Origin: Myxococcales bacterium 68-20
GTDB lineage: Bacteria; Myxococcota_A; Polyangia; Polyangiales; Polyangiaceae
Assembly: GCA_001899635.1 (NCBI GenBank)
Contig: MKVQ01000005.1
Coordinates: 248,001-312,000, forward strand
Length of the DNA: 64,000 nucleotides
Reading direction: 5' to 3'
Numbering within the stretch: the first letter of the stretch is position 1; each line of letters starts with the position of its first letter. This document shows, piece after piece, positions 9,045 through 17,452 of the stretch. A program made the translations under genes and the position numbers. The notes under the pieces were generated by a model. The model worked only from the letters and a program-made list of their open reading frames with translations, was not told the DNA's origin and did not search any database.

Positions 9045-11357
9045 ATGCCGAGCACGACCGTCGTCGTAGCCTGTGTCGTCGGACTCTCGCTCCTGATCGT
9101 GCTGATCCTCGTCGCCCGTGGGCGGCGCAAGGCAGCCGAGCCGGAGACGCCTCCTTTCGAACCGCCTCGCGAGCTGGCCCCCCCGCCCGCGAAGACGGAG
9201 ACGAAAGCGGCCGCGAGCGAGCCGGCGACGCAAGGAGCGCCCCCTCCCGCCAGCGTCCCGATGCCCGTTGCCAAGGCGACGGACGCGCACGCCGCGCCTC
9301 CAGCGCCTGCAGCCGAGCAGGCTGTGAGGGTCGAGGAGCCGACGCCGCCGTCGACCGAGGTGATCCCTCCGTCCATCGAGGAGATCGTCACCGATCAGGT
9401 CATCGAGACCGCAACCGAGGCGCCGGCGCCTGCGGCTGCGCCGCCCGTGCCGCGAGCAGGCTCGACGCCCGACGCGCCCCGCCGTGCGATGCCCTCGTAC
9501 TCGGACATCAGCGACGAGTCGGTGGCCGAAGCGATCCGGCGCGAGTCCCTCATGCCGCCGGCACCGCCCGCGGCGCTCGCCGTGGAGATGCCCACGCCCG
9601 AGGTCCCGGCCGCCAGGCCCGAGCCCGCGGTCCCGATCGCGGAGCCCGAGGTTGCAGCCGCCAGGCCCTCTCTCTCGGAGCCGAAGGCGCCCGTCGCCCC
9701 GAAGGCCCCGACCTCCGCTGCGCGAGTCCCCACCGCGAAGCCCGCGCTCTCCGAGCCCAGGGTGCCCGTCGCCGCGAAGCCCGCGCTCTCCGAGCCCAGG
9801 GTGCCCGTCGCCACGAAGCCCGTGGTCTCCGAGCCCAGGGTGCCCGCCGCCGCGAAGCCCGTGGTCTCCGAGCCCAAGGTGCCCGTCGCTCCGAAGTCTG
9901 CGCCGGACGAGCACGATTTCTCCGCGCTCAACGACGCGCCCGCAGCGAAGCCCGCGGCAGCAGCGGCAGCAGCAGCGGCGGCGGCCACCGTCGCGAAGTT
10001 CGCCCCTCCACCGAACCCGGCGACCGCCGACCTCGAGAAGAACGATCCCCGTCACGCAGCCGCGCGCCGCTTCGCGCGCGTCTCCGTCAGCGAGATCAAG
10101 CTCTATCACGAGGACGAAGTGAAGGCCGGTCGCGAGGCCAAGGACCTCTGGAAGCGCCTCCAGCAGGACATCGCGCTGGCGCGTCAGACGTTCGATGCGC
10201 GCGTCGTCCCCGAGGTGCGCCAGCGCTTCGACTACCTCCTCGACGAGATCATCCGGCAGCTCGCCGAAGGTGACGCTTCGAAGCTCGGTCCCGAGGCCCC
10301 CGCGCTCGCGACCGCCGCGACGACGACCGAGAGCGCGACCAGCTCGCCCACGGCGGCCCCGCCTCCGATGAACGCCGCGGCGTCCGGCAACATCCTCGAT
10401 CCCGAGGCGCCGACCCGCACGGTTCGCCGGACACTCGAGCCCGTCGAGCCGACACCGACGAAGGCCGAGGTCGTCGAGACGCCGAAGCCCAAACCGATCG
10501 AGCCTCCTCCTCCCGCTGGGGCTGCCGCTCCCGCGAAGCCCGCCGAAGCCGGCAAGCCGACGGGGCTCGCCGCACGCGCCCTCCCGTCGAATCCAGAGAC
10601 CGCCGAGCTCGAGAAGAACGATCCGAGGCACGCCGCGGCTCGCCGCCTCGCGCGTCTCTCCGTGAGCGAGATCAAGCTCTATCACGAGGACGAAGTGAAG
10701 GCCGGCCGCGAGGCCAAGGACCTCTGGAAGCGGATGAGCGCGGACATCGGGCTCGCAACGCAGACGTACGAGAAGCGCGTCGACAAGGAAGTCCGCGACC
10801 GCTTCGACTACCTCTACGACGAGATCCTCCGACAGCTTGCCGAGGGTGACGCCTCGAAGCTCGGACCCGAGGCACCGAAGCCGAAGAAGGTCGCGGCGGC
10901 CGCGCCCGCCGCCGAAGCACCTCCTCCTTCTCCGCCGCCCCCGGCGCCTGCGGCCGTCCCCGCGGCCCCCGCCCCGAAGGCCGAGGCGCCGAAGCCTGCC
11001 GCGCCGGCATCCGGTGCCAGCCCGGCAGCGCGCTATGCGCCCCCGTCGAACCCGGCGACCGCCGAGCTCGAGAAGAACGATCCGAGGCACGCCGCGGCTC
11101 GCCGCCTCGCGCGTCTCTCGGTGAGCGAGATCAAGCTCTATCACGAGGACGAAGTGAAGGCCGGCCGCGAGGCCAAGGACCTCTGGAAGAGGCTCATCAC
11201 CGACATCGGCCTCGCGACGCAGACGTTCGAGAAGCGCGTCGACAAGGAAGTCCGCGACCGCTTCGACTACCTCTACGACGAGATCCTCCGGCAGCTCGCC
11301 GAGGGTGACGTGTCGAAGCTCGGGCCCGACGCGCCGAAGCCCAGAGCCGACGCCTGA
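9045..11357 (+). CDS. Single-pass membrane protein with Pro/Ala/Lys-rich spacer and three repeated ~85-aa domains
   Basis: MPSTTVVVACVVGLSLLIVLILVARGRR TM; three copies of NDPRHAAARRxARxSVSEIKLYHEDEVKAGREAKDLWKR...FDYLxDEIxRQLAEGDxSKLGPxAP. Confidence 0.8.
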   Translation: MPSTTVVVACVVGLSLLIVLILVARGRRKAAEPETPPFEPPRELAPPPAKTETKAAASEPATQGAPPPASVPMPVAKATDAHAAPPAPAAEQAVRVEEPTPPSTEVIPPSIEEIVTDQVIETATEAPAPAAAPPVPRAGSTPDAPRRAMPSYSDISDESVAEAIRRESLMPPAPPAALAVEMPTPEVPAARPEPAVPIAEPEVAAARPSLSEPKAPVAPKAPTSAARVPTAKPALSEPRVPVAAKPALSEPRVPVATKPVVSEPRVPAAAKPVVSEPKVPVAPKSAPDEHDFSALNDAPAAKPAAAAAAAAAAATVAKFAPPPNPATADLEKNDPRHAAARRFARVSVSEIKLYHEDEVKAGREAKDLWKRLQQDIALARQTFDARVVPEVRQRFDYLLDEIIRQLAEGDASKLGPEAPALATAATTTESATSSPTAAPPPMNAAASGNILDPEAPTRTVRRTLEPVEPTPTKAEVVETPKPKPIEPPPPAGAAAPAKPAEAGKPTGLAARALPSNPETAELEKNDPRHAAARRLARLSVSEIKLYHEDEVKAGREAKDLWKRMSADIGLATQTYEKRVDKEVRDRFDYLYDEILRQLAEGDASKLGPEAPKPKKVAAAAPAAEAPPPSPPPPAPAAVPAAPAPKAEAPKPAAPASGASPAARYAPPSNPATAELEKNDPRHAAARRLARLSVSEIKLYHEDEVKAGREAKDLWKRLITDIGLATQTFEKRVDKEVRDRFDYLYDEILRQLAEGDVSKLGPDAPKPRADA
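9735..9890. repeat. 39-bp tandem repeat encoding AKPxxSEPRVPVA, four units
   Basis: Direct repetition inside the coding sequence. Confidence 0.8.
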
Positions 11358-11365
11358 CACGGCAA

Positions 11366-11407
11366 CCGCCGGGAACGACGCTCACGAAGAGCGTCAGCCC
11401 GGCGGTC
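11366..11407. terminator. Bipartite hairpin between convergent genes
   Basis: ACCGCCGGG-aac-GACGCTC-acgaa-GAGCGTC-ag-CCCGGCGGT. Confidence 0.6.
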
Positions 11408-11462
11408 GCTCCACGAGCGCGAGGACCGAGGGCGCGCAGCACGCGTGTGAGCCGCGATCTCC

Positions 11463-12347
11463 TCAAGCGGCCAGCAGACGCTCGCCCGCCGCGGCCGTGC
11501 CGGCGAGCGCAGTGAGCTTCCGTTCGATCGCCTCGATCACGCGCGCGTGCTCCTGCCGCTCGAGCGCCGCGCCTGCAATCCCCCAGCGCTCCCACCCGCC
11601 GTCGCTCGCCTCCTGCGACCGCTCCGGCGCGATCGAAGGAAGACGCCCAACGAGCGCCCGGAGCGCGTGCTCGACCGGAGCGCCACCCTCCGAGATGCAC
11701 CACTCGACGATCGCCCAGGCGTGGCTCACGTGGTGGCCTTCCCCGCTCGCGATCTCCTCGAGCGCCGCGCGGATGGCTCGATCGGTCGTCCTCCGCGCGA
11801 GCTTCGCGTCGATGCGCGCGGCGAGACCGCGCGTGAGAGCCACCTCGAGAACGACCTCGGTCGCCAGCATCGCCAGCGCGACGGGGCGAAGACCGGGGAG
11901 CGCTCGGCGCGGCGCGCCGTCTTCGCCGCGCGGAGCGATCGACCCACCGATGGCCCGAGCCACCGAGAAACAGAGCTTCGCGCGGCGGACCTCGACGATC
12001 GCGTCCTCGTGAGCGGCCACGACGAGATCCGGGGGCGCGCGGAGCGTCACCAGATCGAGCGCACGGTGGGTCGACGCCGCGAGGGCGCGATGCGCCGACA
12101 GCGCGACCCCCTGCCAGGCCTTCGCAAGCTCGATGCGCGTGGCGTCGTCGATCCCGTCGTCGGCGAGCAGCCGCGACGACGAGCCGTCCGGGAGCTCGGC
12201 CACCGCCCAGCCGCCGAACGACGGCCGGGTCGGGTGCGCGTCCTGCGTCGAGCGAACGCGGACGCGCACCCGGGCCGCCACGGCGAGGAGTGCGGCTAGG
12301 AAGCCGAGCAGCGCGGACAGCGTCGCGTCGATCCAAGCCGTTCGCAT
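11463..12347 (-). CDS. Putative ferritin-like-domain membrane protein
   Basis: MRTAWIDATLSALLGFLAALLAVA N-term; AAHEDAIVEVRRAKLCFSVARAIGG and EEIASGEGHHVSHAWAIVEW resemble ferritin-like helices. Confidence 0.55.
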   Translation of the reverse strand: MRTAWIDATLSALLGFLAALLAVAARVRVRVRSTQDAHPTRPSFGGWAVAELPDGSSSRLLADDGIDDATRIELAKAWQGVALSAHRALAASTHRALDLVTLRAPPDLVVAAHEDAIVEVRRAKLCFSVARAIGGSIAPRGEDGAPRRALPGLRPVALAMLATEVVLEVALTRGLAARIDAKLARRTTDRAIRAALEEIASGEGHHVSHAWAIVEWCISEGGAPVEHALRALVGRLPSIAPERSQEASDGGWERWGIAGAALERQEHARVIEAIERKLTALAGTAAAGERLLAA

Positions 12348-12589
12348 GCAAGGAGAACGCTCGGCCGCTACTCCTCTTCCACGGGCCGGACCGACACGCT
12401 CCCGAAGGCCGCACTTCTTCAGCTCGAGGGCGCGATGATGGCAGTACCGGTTGTTCCCCGGCTTCCCGAAGAGAACGTCGGCCGTCCAGGTGCAGCCCGC
12501 CTTGCACTCGTCGGCGTAGTAACAGGTCGCGCAGTACCCCCAGAGGTCCTTCACCGCGCGGTCGCGCGTATAGCGGAGCGCCGTCGAGC
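12348..12589 (-). pseudogene. Fragment of radical-SAM/SPASM-type C-terminus
   Basis: RYTRDRAVKDLWGYCATCYYADECKAGCTWTADVLFGKPGNNRYCHHRALELKKCGLRERV has SPASM-like Cys spacing, but no radical-SAM core upstream; in-frame TAG at about 12590. Confidence 0.6.
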
Positions 12590-12596
12590 GCTACCA

Positions 12597-12957
12597 GATG
12601 TCCTTCAGGTCACCGATACCGCACGCTCGAAGGCCGTCTACACGCAGGCCCTCGCTCCGCTCGGGATCTCGCTCGTGATGGAGCACGGAGCGGCCTGTGG
12701 CTTTGGTCGGAACGGTAAGCCCGAGCTCTGGATCGGCTCTGGAGGGATGGACTTCCAGACGCCGGACCAGGTCCGCGTGCTCACCCCGGTCCACGTCTGC
12801 TTGACCGAAGGACCGTGCCGAGGTGGACGCGTTCTACGCCGCGGGAGGACGCGACAACGGACCGCCGGGCATCCGCGCCATCTACCATCCCAACTACTAC
12901 GGAGCCTTCGTGCTCGACCCCGACGGCCACAACGTCGAAGCGGTCGTCCACACGTAG
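12597..12957 (+). pseudogene. VOC (glyoxalase-like) family protein, frameshifted and lacking a clear start
   Basis: LQVTDTARSKAVYTQALAPLGISLVMEHGAACGFGRNGKPELWIGSGG...PVHVCLT then, in another frame, KDRAEVDAFYAAGGRDNGPPGIRAIYHPNYYGAFVLDPDGHNVEAVVHT*. Confidence 0.8.
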
Positions 12958-13084
12958 CCCAGCCGTACGCCTGTAGCTCCGGCTCCACGCCCCTGACACG
13001 GAAGTCGTGCGTAGACCTGTGGTCGTCGCGACAACACTGCGGAAATCGGCGGGTACGCCCGTTGCTGCATCTCCTGTGGCTTCG

Positions 13085-13720
13085 ATGATTTCCCGTCTGC
13101 GGCCGTGGTTGGGCCGCCTTGCTTCGAGTGGCTCCTGGACAGCGCTGGCGCTTGCCGCAAGCGTCGCTTGCAACGACTCCGCGACAACCTCGTTCGCCGG
13201 ACGCCAGGAGAGGGAGCGCGAGTCCACGCGAGCCGCGCCGCGCGGGAGCGCGGATCGCGATCCTGCGTGCACGCCCGACGTGAGCGGGCTCGTGCCCGCC
13301 GAGATCGCGCCGATCGAGATCGACTGCCCCCGCGGCTACACCCACCGGAAGTCCCTCGCTGCGCTGCCGATCGCTGGGCGCTTCACGAACTCGAGGGAGC
13401 TGACTGAAGCCTTCTGCATCGCGGAGAGCGACATGGGCGCCGACGCGAGCGACGCCGACGAGAAGGGCGCTGCGGTGGCCGCTCCTCTCCCTCCCTCGGT
13501 CGAGAGCGCGATCGACTTCGCAACGAACGACGTCATCGCCTATGCGTTCGACGCGCATGCCGGCGCGAAGCCGATGCTCTACGAGCGCGGCGACGAGCTG
13601 TGGCTGAGGCTCATGACGTCCTCGTGCACGGGCGAGGCTCCCGAGCTCGCCAGCGTCGCGTACGTCGTGCCGAAGGACCGCGAGATCAACGAGCAGCGAT
13701 GCTCGCTGAGCTGCCGCTGA
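13085..13720 (+). CDS. Putative lipoprotein, hypothetical
   Basis: MISRLRPWLGRLASSGSWTALALAASVAC lipobox-like; open to TGA 13720. Confidence 0.6.
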   Translation: MISRLRPWLGRLASSGSWTALALAASVACNDSATTSFAGRQERERESTRAAPRGSADRDPACTPDVSGLVPAEIAPIEIDCPRGYTHRKSLAALPIAGRFTNSRELTEAFCIAESDMGADASDADEKGAAVAAPLPPSVESAIDFATNDVIAYAFDAHAGAKPMLYERGDELWLRLMTSSCTGEAPELASVAYVVPKDREINEQRCSLSCR

Positions 13721-13750
13721 ACGCCACGTCGCGACGGCGCCGCCTCGGCG

Positions 13751-14947
13751 TCATCCCCTCGTGAAGTCCTCGATGACGCGCGCGATCGTCTCGCGTCGCA
13801 ACGGGCGTTCGACGAAACGCGCGGGGCTCGAGCGGGGAGCGGACGCGGGGACGGCATCCGGCGGCGTGACCAGCACCGTGCGTCTCTTCAGCCCGGGGCT
13901 GAGCCGCCAGAGCACGCGGTAGAACGGCTCGCCGCCGTCCGCGCGCAGCGTGGCGCTGCACAGCACGAGGTCGACATCGCGCGAGACGACGTGCTCGAAC
14001 GCATCGATCGCGTTCGTCGCGAGCGCAACGTCGGCGCCACCTCCCGGGATGCCGGACGAGAAGAGGATCTCCGTGGCGAGCTCCTCGTCGATGACGAGCA
14101 CCTGAAACCTGCGGAAGCAAGGCCGGTGGATGCGGTCCCCCTCGAGCCCCGCGACCTCCGCCGCCGCAGCTCGCGCGAACAGCTCCACGTGCTCGCGGAA
14201 CGCCTCGTGCCGAAGGAGCGTATCGTCGATCGGGGTGGCAAGGATCGGGTTCTTGCGGTGCCACCGCGCCAGGTTCCACTTCACGTAAGGGACGTCGCGA
14301 GCCGGGGCCACCACGACGATTCCATCGCCGCCCGCCCGATCCTCGGATGCGACGCGCGCGAGGAAGCCTCGCATCCCGAGCGCGGCGGGCGCGCTGCAGA
14401 GGATGATGTGGAACGGCCGCGTCAGCGCGGTCTCGGCCGCCGCCGCCTGGTCCGGTTCGATGCGGTGTCTAGCATCGCCGCGGAAGACGGTGCGCAAAGA
14501 CTCGTGGACGTCGTCGCCGAGGTCGACGACCAGCGCCGAGAACGGCGCGTCGCTGGGCGGACGCGTGAGCCGCCGCGAGCGCCTCACTGGTTCGGCCGCC
14601 GCGCTATCGCTCGAAGGCGACATGTCGGTCGCCACTGCGGAAGGAAGCGGCCCGACTCGCATGCGGGCGAGCTCGCGCTCGGCACTCGTCAACGATAGCC
14701 GCGTCGCATTCACCATCGGTCTCGGGAGCAGGTCTCCGTGCGAGGGAACGCGATACAGGATCCTCCCGCACTCCTCGTAGGAGAGAACGCGAAGGAGCGC
14801 GTAGTGCGCCGCTGACGCGAAGGAGCTCCGCGAGACCTCGATGGCGAGGTCGAAGCCCCCTTCGTGCCTCGCTGCGAGAGCGTACACGGCGAGGACGCCA
14901 GGTACCCCCTCGAGGACGAACATCACGTCGGCGTGACGCGGCGTCAT
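13751..14947 (-). CDS. Hypothetical protein with two degenerate receiver-like domains
   Basis: FSALVVDLGDDVHESLRTVF and FQVLVIDEELATEILFSSGIPGG...DLVLCSATLRADGGEPFYRVLWRLSPGLKRRTVLVTPPD resemble REC folds. Confidence 0.55.
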   Translation of the reverse strand: MTPRHADVMFVLEGVPGVLAVYALAARHEGGFDLAIEVSRSSFASAAHYALLRVLSYEECGRILYRVPSHGDLLPRPMVNATRLSLTSAERELARMRVGPLPSAVATDMSPSSDSAAAEPVRRSRRLTRPPSDAPFSALVVDLGDDVHESLRTVFRGDARHRIEPDQAAAAETALTRPFHIILCSAPAALGMRGFLARVASEDRAGGDGIVVVAPARDVPYVKWNLARWHRKNPILATPIDDTLLRHEAFREHVELFARAAAAEVAGLEGDRIHRPCFRRFQVLVIDEELATEILFSSGIPGGGADVALATNAIDAFEHVVSRDVDLVLCSATLRADGGEPFYRVLWRLSPGLKRRTVLVTPPDAVPASAPRSSPARFVERPLRRETIARVIEDFTRG

Positions 14948-15019
14948 CGCCCCTGATCCTATGTCGACTCGCCCGTCTTCGCCACCGACAGCCGCGCCTC
15001 CCACAGCGACGACCGCGCA

Positions 15020-16336
15020 TCAGACGTGCGAGTCCGACCGCATGGCCGCAGGGCGTCGGCGGACCCAGTAGAGCGCGAGCCCCACGGCGAGCGTGACGAT
15101 CCCAGCGAGACTCTCGGCGGGCCGCGTCACGATGGCGTAGGTCGCCATCCAGAGCGAGAGCAGCAGGAAGAGGACCGGACTCACCGGCCAACCGCGCGCA
15201 CGGTACGGACGTGGGGCGTCGGGAGCGCGGCTCCGCAACACGAACGCGGCGAGCACGGTGAGCGCGGCGAAGACGCTGAGCGTGAAGCCGATGTAGACGA
15301 GGAGTTGGTCGAACGTGGCGCTGAGCGCAAGGACGATGGCGATGCCGCCCTGAAGAGCGACCGAGGCCCACGGAGCACCGGAGCGCCGTCCTCGACGGGC
15401 GAACGGACGGAAGAAGAGCCCGTCCTCCGCCATCGCGAGATAGACCCGCGGCCCTGCCATGATCATGGCGCTGACCGACGAGACCAGCGCGACCGCGATC
15501 AGGAGAGAGAGGATCGAGCCGGCCGTCGGGCCGAAGAGCGATAGCGCCGCGACGTGCCCGACCTCGATCTCGCCGGCCATCGCTGGAGGAGGCAGCGCAT
15601 AGAGAAAGACGACGTTCAGCGCCAGGTAGAGCATGACGACCGCCGCCGTCCCTCCGAGGAGCGCGCGCGGAAGGTTCTTCCCCGGAGCCTTCAGCTCGCC
15701 GGCGATGTATGCCGCGCCGTTCCAGCCCGAATAGGCGAACGAAACGAAGATCAGGGCGACCGCGAGACGAGATGGCGTCGGCGGGCCTCCGCCGAGCGCG
15801 AAGTGCTCCCAGGTTCCCCTGCCGACGACCAGCCCCGCTATCACGAAGCTGACGAGCAGGGCGATCTTCGCGGCGGTGAAGACCGTCTGCACGCGGCTGC
15901 CCCAGCGAACGCTCGCCATGTGGAGGATGGTGACGACCGCGATGAGCCCGAGCGCCGCCGGTCTGCGCGGCACCGCCGGCAACGCCGCCGCGACGTAGCT
16001 CGCGAACGCGATCGCGGAGGCCGCGATCGGCGCGGAGAAGCCGACGATGAGCGAAACCCAACCCGACAGGAATCCCGCCGCCGGATGGATCGCACGGCTC
16101 AGGTACACGTACTCGCCCCCGGCGCGGGGCATCATCGCGCCGAGCTCCGCGTACACGTCCGCTCCACACAACGCGAGCACGCCGCCGAGCAGCCAAGCTC
16201 CGAGGATCCAGAGCGGATCGCGCAGCTCCTCGGCGAGGAGCCCCGTCGTGGTGAAGATGCCCGTCCCGATCATGTTCGCCACGACGAGGCCGAGGGCGTG
16301 GAGGAGTGGGATCGTTCTAGCCCCGGCGGAGCTCAC
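15020..16336 (-). CDS. APC-superfamily amino acid permease
   Basis: GLVVANMIGTGIFTTTGLLAEELRDPLWILGAWLLGGVLALCGADVYAELGAMMPRAGGEYVYL; about 12 TM segments; GTG start overlaps pcm stop. Confidence 0.88.
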   Translation of the reverse strand: MSSAGARTIPLLHALGLVVANMIGTGIFTTTGLLAEELRDPLWILGAWLLGGVLALCGADVYAELGAMMPRAGGEYVYLSRAIHPAAGFLSGWVSLIVGFSAPIAASAIAFASYVAAALPAVPRRPAALGLIAVVTILHMASVRWGSRVQTVFTAAKIALLVSFVIAGLVVGRGTWEHFALGGGPPTPSRLAVALIFVSFAYSGWNGAAYIAGELKAPGKNLPRALLGGTAAVVMLYLALNVVFLYALPPPAMAGEIEVGHVAALSLFGPTAGSILSLLIAVALVSSVSAMIMAGPRVYLAMAEDGLFFRPFARRGRRSGAPWASVALQGGIAIVLALSATFDQLLVYIGFTLSVFAALTVLAAFVLRSRAPDAPRPYRARGWPVSPVLFLLLSLWMATYAIVTRPAESLAGIVTLAVGLALYWVRRRPAAMRSDSHV

Positions 16337-17088
16337 CGTTCTCCGCTCCCCTGCTGGGCGCGGCCCGTCATGAGGACGAACCGTACGGGGATGGCTCTGT
16401 GTTGGACGAAGCCGTGCTCCGTCCGCTCGATCACGCGCAGCTCCTGGCTGTCGGTACCGACGGGGATCACCAGCCGGCCGCCCACTCTCAGCTGGTCCAG
16501 GAGCGGCTGGGGGACCTCGGGCGGCGCGGCCGTGACGACGATTGCGTCGAACGGCGCAGCCTCCGGCCAGCCGGCGTAGCCATCGCCGATCCGGAAGTGG
16601 ATCACGTCACCGTAGCCGAGCCGCTCGAGGTCTCCGCGCGCGCGCCGCGCGAGCGGCTCGACGATCTCGATCGTGTAGACCTGACCGGTGATCTCCGCGA
16701 GGATCGCCGACTGGTAGCCCGACCCCGTCCCGACCTCGAGGACGCGATCGCCGGGCTTCACGTTCGCGAGCTCGGCCATGAGGGCGACGAGCGACGGCTG
16801 GCTGATCGTCTGACCCTCGCCGATCGGCAGCGGACGGTCTTCGTACGAGAGGTGCCGGATCCTCGACGGGACGAGCTCGTGCCGCGGGACTCGCGCGATC
16901 GCGTCGATGACCCGCGGATCACGGACCCCGTGCTCACGTACGGCGCGGACGAGTTGCTGCCGCTCCTCACGCATCGGACCGGATGCCGGGATGTCCGCGG
17001 CGGTCGTCGTCGTGACGTCGGGCGGCTCGCGGCTCTGATCACACGCGCCGATCACGCCAAGCACGAGCACCAGCCGCCAGAGACTCAT
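16333..17088 (-). CDS. pcm: Protein-L-isoaspartate O-methyltransferase
   Basis: PRHELVPSRIRHLSYEDRPLPIGEGQTISQPSLVALM, VLEVGTGSGYQSAILAEI; lipobox-like N-terminus. Confidence 0.92.
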   Translation of the reverse strand: MSLWRLVLVLGVIGACDQSREPPDVTTTTAADIPASGPMREERQQLVRAVREHGVRDPRVIDAIARVPRHELVPSRIRHLSYEDRPLPIGEGQTISQPSLVALMAELANVKPGDRVLEVGTGSGYQSAILAEITGQVYTIEIVEPLARRARGDLERLGYGDVIHFRIGDGYAGWPEAAPFDAIVVTAAPPEVPQPLLDQLRVGGRLVIPVGTDSQELRVIERTEHGFVQHRAIPVRFVLMTGRAQQGSGER

Positions 17089-17257
17089 GGCCGCAGACGG
17101 TGCATCGCCCATGCCCCGTTGCGCTCCGATCGCGCCTCCTCGGAAGCACGTGCCCGAGGCAGGCGTGATCGTTCGTGCGAAGCCGAGGCCCGCTACGGCA
17201 GCGGTGTCGACGACGATGTCGGCGCGAAGCTGCTGAAGAGCTCCGCCCCCACCCCAC

Positions 17258-17293
17258 CGGCCTCGGGCCGGCCCGATCTGGCCTGGGCCACCG
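17258..17293. repeat. Intergenic GGCC-rich element copy B (opposite orientation to copy A)
   Basis: CGGCCTCGGGCCGGCCCGATCTGGCCTGGGCCA is the reverse complement of the 4131-4163 element with few mismatches. Confidence 0.7.
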
Positions 17294-17452
17294 AGCGAGC
17301 GTCGTAGGCGAGCGAAATCGCTCACGCGCGAGCGTGGCATGTTCGTCGCTCCACGGACGCGCATGATCGCCTCCTCCTCGTCGCCGTCCCCCTGCCCTCC
17401 CTCCGCGCTCTCGATCGCCGGGCGCGCAGGCCACGCGTTCACGCCCCACGCG

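Noticed and set aside
9735-9890. Possible CRISPR-like repeat
   Set aside because: Contiguous in-frame 39-bp units, no spacers.
8997-11360. 787-aa antisense ORF over the triple-repeat protein
   Set aside because: Mirror of the repetitive coding strand; Gly/Arg/Leu-rich with no domain.
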